Origin: Clostridiales bacterium
GTDB taxonomy: Bacteria; Bacillota; Clostridia; Lutisporales; Lutisporaceae
NCBI GenBank assembly: GCA_012842725.1
Contig: DUSG01000209.1
Span: 1-10,469 of the forward strand
Reading direction: 5' to 3'
DNA length: 10,469 bases
Position 1 is the stretch's first letter. The number at the start of each line of letters is the position of its first letter. The notes beneath the pieces are model-generated. The model saw only the letters and a program-made list of their open reading frames with translations, did no database searches and was not told where the DNA came from. Both the position numbers and the translations under genes were made by a program. Positions 6,794 through 10,469 of the stretch are shown one piece after another.

Positions 6794-7780
6794 TCAAATA
6801 AACTCGAAATATTCTCCTAAGCCCTTTTTCTTTGCCAGTTCATAAACCATCACCGCGGTAACATTATCCTGAACTCCCATTCCGGTAATATCAAAAATAG
6901 TGACTTCATCATCATTCTCTCTTAATGGCTTTTCACCTGCCAGGAGCTGGCCTATCTCTGCATAAATATCGTTTTCTTTTATTACCCCGGCAACAATGGC
7001 GTTTCTGGTCTCGCCTCTGCTGATGCATTGAGCGATGCTGTCGCATACAATCTTGGCTTCTCTAAACACCTCAGGGTCCCATTCATTCTTGCCGGGCATA
7101 TCCGCACCTACCGCTACAATGTGCATGCCCGGTTTCACCAAGGTTTTATCAATATAATATTTCTTTGACGGAGTAGTGGATATGGCAATATCTGCACCTT
7201 CCATAGTCTCTTTTACCGTATCACATATAATAACTTTTGCATTAGTATTTTCTTCAATATCCTGCTTATATTTAGTCAATTCTTCCTTATTCCTGCTATG
7301 GACTCTCACTTCCTTTATATCCATCACTTCACACAGAGTATAAATCTGCATCCTTGCCTGTCCACCGGCTCCGAATACCGCTACATTCCTTGAATTTTTC
7401 CTCGCAAGCAATTTAGATGAAATGGCTCCTGCCGCTCCTGTTCTTATTCCGGTTATCAAGCTACCGTCCATAATGCATAAAGGAGCGCCGGTTCTCCCGT
7501 CATACAACAATATGGTGCCTATCATCGTCGGAAGATCATTTATTTTCCCGTTGTCATAAAATCCGGAAGCAATTTTGACGGATATAGTCTCATTTAATTC
7601 ATTATAGCATGATTTTATATCCGTTTCTCCATTATTTGCCGGTATTTCTATGGATACTATATACGGCTGCTGCACCTTTCCTTTGTTATATGCAATGTAG
7701 CCATCCTCAACGGCACTGATAACCTCTTTCATCGATAATGCTTCTTTTACATCCTTTGAACTCAGCAATAATGTTTTCAT
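6794..7780 (-). CDS. Ornithine cyclodeaminase/mu-crystallin family NAD(P)-dependent enzyme
   Basis: A 328-residue member of the OCD/mu-crystallin family, which covers ornithine cyclodeaminase, ketimine and pyrroline-2-carboxylate reductases, alanine dehydrogenase and SbnB-type dehydrogenases. Visible residues are K69 in ISVKIASGF, R113 in GIRTGAAGA, the Rossmann loop FGAGGQA (136-142), and D227 in AVGADMPGK, the position of the catalytic aspartate of ornithine cyclodeaminase. These fit an active enzyme but do not pick the substrate. The ATG at 7780 has AGGAGG five bases before it. An in-frame ATG at 7822 lies inside the intergenic hairpin and lacks a ribosome binding site. Second gene of the operon; next to an aminotransferase it could reduce or cyclise an imine formed after transamination. 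True ornithine cyclodeaminase is possible but unproven. Confidence 0.92.
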   Translation of the reverse strand: MKTLLLSSKDVKEALSMKEVISAVEDGYIAYNKGKVQQPYIVSIEIPANNGETDIKSCYNELNETISVKIASGFYDNGKINDLPTMIGTILLYDGRTGAPLCIMDGSLITGIRTGAAGAISSKLLARKNSRNVAVFGAGGQARMQIYTLCEVMDIKEVRVHSRNKEELTKYKQDIEENTNAKVIICDTVKETMEGADIAISTTPSKKYYIDKTLVKPGMHIVAVGADMPGKNEWDPEVFREAKIVCDSIAQCISRGETRNAIVAGVIKENDIYAEIGQLLAGEKPLRENDDEVTIFDITGMGVQDNVTAVMVYELAKKKGLGEYFEFI

Positions 7781-7797
7781 ACCTACCTCCTGATGAG

Positions 7798-7844
7798 TAA
7801 ATGCGACAAATAAGCCAAACATATAGGCTTATATGTCGCATTTA
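7798..7844 (-). repeat. Strong intercistronic hairpin between aminotransferase and cyclodeaminase-family genes
   Basis: AAATGCGACAAATAAGCC (7799-7816) pairs with GGCTTATATGTCGCATTT (7826-7843) with one A-A mismatch. One more T-A pair outside gives a stem of 19 positions around a 9-base loop. It starts 2 bases after the aminotransferase stop. On the minus strand it is followed by ACTCATCAGG rather than a T run, so it is not a classical terminator. The likely roles are protecting the 3' end of the first cistron or setting unequal expression of gene 1 and genes 2-5. A partial terminator or protein-binding site is possible. Confidence 0.75.
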
Positions 7845-7846
7845 AA

Positions 7847-8974
7847 TTACTTTACAAATTTTTCTTCTATCAAGAACTCTTCAAATTTAGCCAGGCATTC
7901 CGGCATATTTTTGCGGCCATATCCCATTCTGAAATATTGCCCATCCATTTCATAAATATAGGAAGGCAACAATAAGACTCCTTTTTTATCAACCGCCAGT
8001 TGGCAGAATTCTTTGATAGGCATGTCGATCAACAACTTATGATATGCAACGGGTCCGCAAGTTATCGGTTTTTTCTCAAACAAATATGGATATTTATCAA
8101 AAAATTCATCCGCTATTTTAATATTGTTTCTGATGATATTCTTGCTTCTCTCCAATAATTCATCACTGTGTCTAAGGGCAACTTTAGCCAGAAATTCAGC
8201 CGGAGCTGAATCGCAAATGCTCATATAGTGTTTAAATTTAACAACTTTTTTTAACATCTCGTGGTCTTTTGATACCAGCCAGCCCACCCTGAGCCCTGCA
8301 AGGCCATATGCCTTAGACATTACTCCTAATGACGCGCATTTTTCATAATGGTCAGCCATCCAATCTCTCTTCTCTCCGTCCAATTCCAAGCCTTTATAGA
8401 CCTCGTCGGAGAAAAGGTAAATATCATGTTTTCTGCAGATTTCACATAACTTCTTTATTTCTTCATTTGTAAAAGTATAACCTGTAGGATTGTTGGGAGA
8501 ATTAACGGCAATGACTTTAGTGTTGGGCTTTATCAATGCTTCAAGTTCATCAAAATCTATAACCCACTTTTGGCCGTCATCCCTTATATGCCATAAGGAC
8601 AATTCACAATTTGGAATTGATTTTGCAATTTCATAGGCAGACTGATAGTTGGGATACATGGCAATCATGTGATCTCCTTCGTCAAGCATCACATTCATGT
8701 ATCCAAAAATAGCCTCCTGAGCTCCATGGAAAACCAGTACATCCTCAGCAGTCATGTTTTTATACAACGAAGCAATTATTTGTCTCAGCTCTGGATCTCC
8801 CCAAGTTTCTGTATAACCCAACCATTGATTCAAATATGCTTCTTCAGCGCCGGGCTCCAATGATAATAATTCTTTCGTGGTCATGGATTCGCAATCGGAT
8901 TGAGTCAATAAATAAGGTGCTGTAAATTCATACTTTTCAAAATAGCATTCAAGCTTGAAATCACTGATTTTCAT
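7847..8974 (-). CDS. Fold-type I PLP-dependent aminotransferase (class I/II)
   Basis: A 375-residue aminotransferase. Key residues in order: a substrate/cofactor region GYTETWGDPELR (53-64), HGAQEAIF (83-90, phosphate-binding region), SPNNPTG (159-165), FSDEVY (188-193, D190 holding the pyridine nitrogen), the Schiff-base lysine K221 in VMSKAYGLAGLRVGW with R229, and R349 in FRMGYGR for the substrate carboxylate. All catalytic positions are present, so it should be active in the cytoplasm. It resembles a broad group of short class I/II enzymes including PLP enzymes of unusual amino acid synthesis; the substrate cannot be told. AGGAGG lies seven bases before the ATG. First gene of the five-gene operon, separated from the second by the hairpin at 7798-7844. 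Confidence 0.93.
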   Translation of the reverse strand: MKISDFKLECYFEKYEFTAPYLLTQSDCESMTTKELLSLEPGAEEAYLNQWLGYTETWGDPELRQIIASLYKNMTAEDVLVFHGAQEAIFGYMNVMLDEGDHMIAMYPNYQSAYEIAKSIPNCELSLWHIRDDGQKWVIDFDELEALIKPNTKVIAVNSPNNPTGYTFTNEEIKKLCEICRKHDIYLFSDEVYKGLELDGEKRDWMADHYEKCASLGVMSKAYGLAGLRVGWLVSKDHEMLKKVVKFKHYMSICDSAPAEFLAKVALRHSDELLERSKNIIRNNIKIADEFFDKYPYLFEKKPITCGPVAYHKLLIDMPIKEFCQLAVDKKGVLLLPSYIYEMDGQYFRMGYGRKNMPECLAKFEEFLIEEKFVK

Positions 8975-8989
8975 AAATTTTCCTCCTGT

Positions 8990-9007
8990 TCAATGATATT
9001 ACATTGA
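8990..9007. promoter_or_regulatory. Imperfect palindrome near the predicted transcription start of the five-gene operon
   Basis: TCAATG-ATATTA-CATTGA has perfect 6-bp arms around a 6-base centre. It touches the -10 element at 9007-9012 and covers the predicted start point, a classic place for a repressor operator. The arms are short and AT-rich, so chance is a real alternative. Confidence 0.35.
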
Positions 9008-9035
9008 TTATATTAACAATTGACGTATTCCCTGT
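9007..9035 (-). promoter_or_regulatory. Probable activator-dependent promoter of the five-gene operon
   Basis: On the minus strand TATAAT (9012-9007) is a perfect -10, 32 bases before the aminotransferase ATG. The hexamer 17 bases upstream is ACAGGG (9035-9030), a poor -35. A good -10 with a poor -35, next to direct repeats beginning at 9035, suggests a promoter that needs an activator bound at about -35 to -75. Confidence 0.5.
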
Positions 9036-9075
9036 ACCCATCCATTTTTGATTTTTTTACCCAACCAATTTTTGA
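9035..9075. repeat. Pair of near-identical direct repeats, candidate MocR-type regulator binding sites
   Basis: TACCCATCCATTTTTGA (9035-9051) and TACCCAACCAATTTTTGA (9058-9075) differ by one substitution and one inserted A. They are separated by six Ts and start 23 bp apart, close to two helical turns. MocR-type regulators such as GabR and PdxR are known to bind direct repeats at their promoters, and a gene for such a regulator lies in the operon read from here. The repeats are seen directly; the protein that binds them is inferred. Confidence 0.65.
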
Positions 9076-9090
9076 GTCACCTTGATGCAG

Positions 9091-9141
9091 AAAAAAATCC
9101 CGCAATAGAACAGAAATTCTTTCTGAATCTATTGCGGGATT
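9091..9141 (-). terminator. Rho-independent terminator of the kinase-acetyltransferase pair
   Basis: AATCCCGCAATAGA (9096-9109) and TCTATTGCGGGATT (9128-9141) form a perfect 14-bp stem. Inner arms CAGAAA/TTTCTG (9111-9116, 9120-9125) extend it across a small internal loop, with TTC at the tip. On the minus strand the stem runs into seven Ts. It lies 61 bases past the acetyltransferase stop and separates that pair from the next operon's promoter. Confidence 0.93.
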
Positions 9142-9202
9142 GTATAAAATAATCTTTTTTCTTAATCTATTACCATATATCTACTCTTCCGTTTCCAATA
9201 AA

Positions 9203-9703
9203 CTAATCGACTAGTATCAGTTCCATTATTGTTATATCAATCCATTTACCATCCAGGATACCATGTCTTTCATAAGTTCCAACCTCTCTAAATTCAAGAG
9301 ATTTGTATAGTCTTTTTCCCGCTTCATTGGTCTTGAATGTGCTTAGAACAAGCTTGTGGAAACCTTCATCTTTAGCCGTTTGTATCAGTGATTTAAGAAG
9401 CAGCTTACCTAAACCCTTACCACGCATAGCTCTTGAAATATATATTGATATATCTGCCACTCCGGAATAACAACATCTTGAATTGAAAACATTCAGTGAA
9501 GCCCACCCGTGAACTGTATTGCTCTCATCTTCTATTACCAATACCTTATGCTTTTCACTTCTGCTGTTCAGCCAATCAAGCATATATTTTTCAGTTTTTA
9601 ATTCTGTTTCAAGCGTAGCTATCCTATCTTCAATGCCTTCATTATATATTTTTGTAATAAAAGGTATATCTTCCGGAGTTGCTATTCTTACATTATAGTT
9701 CAT
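9203..9703 (-). CDS. GNAT family N-acetyltransferase, phosphinothricin/arsinothricin (ArsN1-like) type
   Basis: A 166-residue acetyl-CoA-dependent acetyltransferase. The acetyl-CoA loop is RGKGLGK (94-100, the Q/RxxGxG/A motif). The N-terminal IYNEGIEDRIATLET (19-33), HGWASL (65-70), CYSGVADISIYI (78-89), GFHKLVLSTF (114-123) and REVGTYERHGILDGKW (139-154) are the pattern of the Pat/Bar/ArsN1 group, which acetylates the amino group of phosphinothricin, methionine sulfoximine or arsinothricin. Whether this one is a resistance enzyme or acts on another amino acid-like compound is not shown; no ars gene is nearby. The ATG has AGGGGG seven bases upstream. It lies 50 bases after the kinase-like gene and before a strong terminator, so the two are probably co-transcribed. 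Confidence 0.87.
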   Translation of the reverse strand: MNYNVRIATPEDIPFITKIYNEGIEDRIATLETELKTEKYMLDWLNSRSEKHKVLVIEDESNTVHGWASLNVFNSRCCYSGVADISIYISRAMRGKGLGKLLLKSLIQTAKDEGFHKLVLSTFKTNEAGKRLYKSLEFREVGTYERHGILDGKWIDITIMELILVD

Positions 9704-9753
9704 ATTAAAACCCCCTGTTTCCCTTTTATCCCATGTCCAGAAGTTTTAAGCTT

Positions 9754-10263
9754 TCAATTACTATGTATAATGTACTCAAATATTATTTTTGCTGCTTCTT
9801 TAGCAGAAATCTTGCTTACATCAATTTTCACTGTGTCCATTTCAAAATAGCTTTTTAATCTTGATATACTTCTTTCAATAACATCTTCAGTCCTTCTTCC
9901 CAGTTCTATATCCTTTTTTATTCTTGAAATTAACGTTTGTTCTGAACACACTAGAGAAAACTCATATAATTTGCAATTATATTTATCCAGCCTATACAAT
10001 ATATTATCAATAATGCCTTGTTCATGCATTACCCAACAAAAAACAATATTTTCAAACACTGAACACGAAATAAAATTATTTAAGAGATAACTAATATTAT
10101 CTACAACCATCTTTTTTGTTTCATCATTCACGATAAAAGGTAACATGTCCCAACACCAATCACCATCAAGGAAAGCACAATTTGGCAATAGTTTTTGCAA
10201 CTCTTTGCCAGTCGCTGTTTTTCCTACTCCCATAGTTCCATTTATAAAAATAAGATTTTTCAT
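9754..10263 (-). CDS. P-loop kinase-like AAA family ATPase
   Basis: A 169-residue P-loop protein of nucleoside/small-molecule kinase type. Walker A is GTMGVGKT (9-16), an acidic FLDGDWCWD (31-39) would hold magnesium or substrate, a LID-like SRIKKDIELGRR lies at 113-124, and the C-terminus has the IDVSKISAKEAA pattern (147-158) seen in shikimate kinase and chloramphenicol phosphotransferase relatives. The fold call is strong; the phosphate acceptor is unknown. The ATG at 10263 has GGAGG six bases before it. An in-frame ATG at 10299 lacks a ribosome binding site and would add 12 residues ahead of the P-loop, so it is rejected. First gene of a pair with the GNAT acetyltransferase; together they look like a small-molecule modification or resistance pair, which is inference. 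Confidence 0.8.
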   Translation of the reverse strand: MKNLIFINGTMGVGKTATGKELQKLLPNCAFLDGDWCWDMLPFIVNDETKKMVVDNISYLLNNFISCSVFENIVFCWVMHEQGIIDNILYRLDKYNCKLYEFSLVCSEQTLISRIKKDIELGRRTEDVIERSISRLKSYFEMDTVKIDVSKISAKEAAKIIFEYIIHSN

Positions 10264-10340
10264 TTCCGCCCTCCAACACTTATACAATCCCCAGTTCATT
10301 CGTAATAAACGCTGATCAATACTGTCTACTTTTGTTCTAC

Positions 10341-10362
10341 ATTATATAATATAGTAATTATA
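10341..10362 (-). promoter_or_regulatory. Two TATAAT -10-like elements upstream of the kinase-like gene
   Basis: The minus strand carries TATAAT at 10362-10357 and again at 10346-10341, 78 or more bases before the kinase start. Neither has a convincing -35 at 17 bases. The 10264-10469 spacer is very AT-rich, so these may be chance. I see no gene, RNA or terminator in the rest of this spacer. Confidence 0.3.
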
Positions 10363-10469
10363 TCTACTTTTTTAACATTCAGGTATCAATATATTATGCT
10401 CTCAATCCTTTGAAATCAATACCTTCAGCCTTTATTTCTTACCCCTTAACTCCGATCTCAATAAAATAA

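Noticed and set aside
7781..7822. Longer N-terminus for the OCD-family protein starting at 7822
   Set aside because: That ATG lies in the loop region of the intercistronic hairpin and has no ribosome binding site; the ATG at 7780 has AGGAGG at ideal spacing and begins where the family normally does.
10182..10199. TTGGCAATAGTTTTTGCA on the plus strand, resembling a sigma-54 -24/-12 promoter
   Set aside because: The GG to GC spacing is 11 instead of 10, it lies inside the kinase-like coding sequence on the opposite strand, and no plus-strand gene follows.
10385..10430. Short minus-strand peptide-like stretch ending GLRA before a TAA, possibly the end of an upstream gene
   Set aside because: Only about 14 codons are open before an in-frame stop and there is no start or ribosome binding site; too short to call.

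Overview
The window is AT-rich and every recognisable gene lies on the minus strand, so transcription runs from high to low coordinates. Strong Shine-Dalgarno sequences (AGGAGG, GGAGGAG), frequent GTG/TTG starts, short gaps between genes, a RocR-type sigma-54 activator and U-tailed hairpin terminators all point to a low-GC Firmicute, most likely a clostridial anaerobe. This is judged from gene content and signals, not from a database match. No tRNA, rRNA, CRISPR array, insertion sequence or phage gene was seen.

Region A (right end to about 9090): a P-loop kinase-like ATPase (9754-10263) is followed by a GNAT acetyltransferase of the phosphinothricin/arsinothricin (ArsN1-like) type (9203-9703). 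The pair ends at a long hairpin terminator (9091-9141).

Region B (about 9075 to 3609) is the most interesting part. Five genes run head to tail: a fold-type I aminotransferase, an ornithine cyclodeaminase/mu-crystallin family protein, a PhzF-family isomerase, a MocR-type (GntR winged helix plus aminotransferase domain) regulator, and a LUD-domain protein. Downstream lies a clear terminator (3609-3655). Upstream lies a promoter with a perfect TATAAT -10, a poor -35, and two near-identical direct repeats just beyond it, the arrangement expected for a MocR-type activator. A 19-position hairpin with one mismatch separates genes 1 and 2. The enzymes suggest the making or breaking of an amino or imino acid (transamination, imine reduction or cyclodeamination, proton-shift isomerisation). 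The substrate cannot be read from sequence, and I do not recognise the full combination as a described pathway.

Region C (about 3510 to 1309): two unrelated SAM-dependent methyltransferase-like proteins and a GrpB-family protein form a tight three-gene operon. They are followed by what looks like the last 39 codons of a lost gene and a hairpin.

Region D (1231 to 1, running off the window): a RocR-like PAS plus AAA+ sigma-54 activator whose DNA-binding C-terminus lies outside the window. Its target promoter was not found here.

Several starts were set from Shine-Dalgarno placement rather than the longest reading frame: 3414, 4324 (TTG), 6775 (GTG), 7780 and 10263.
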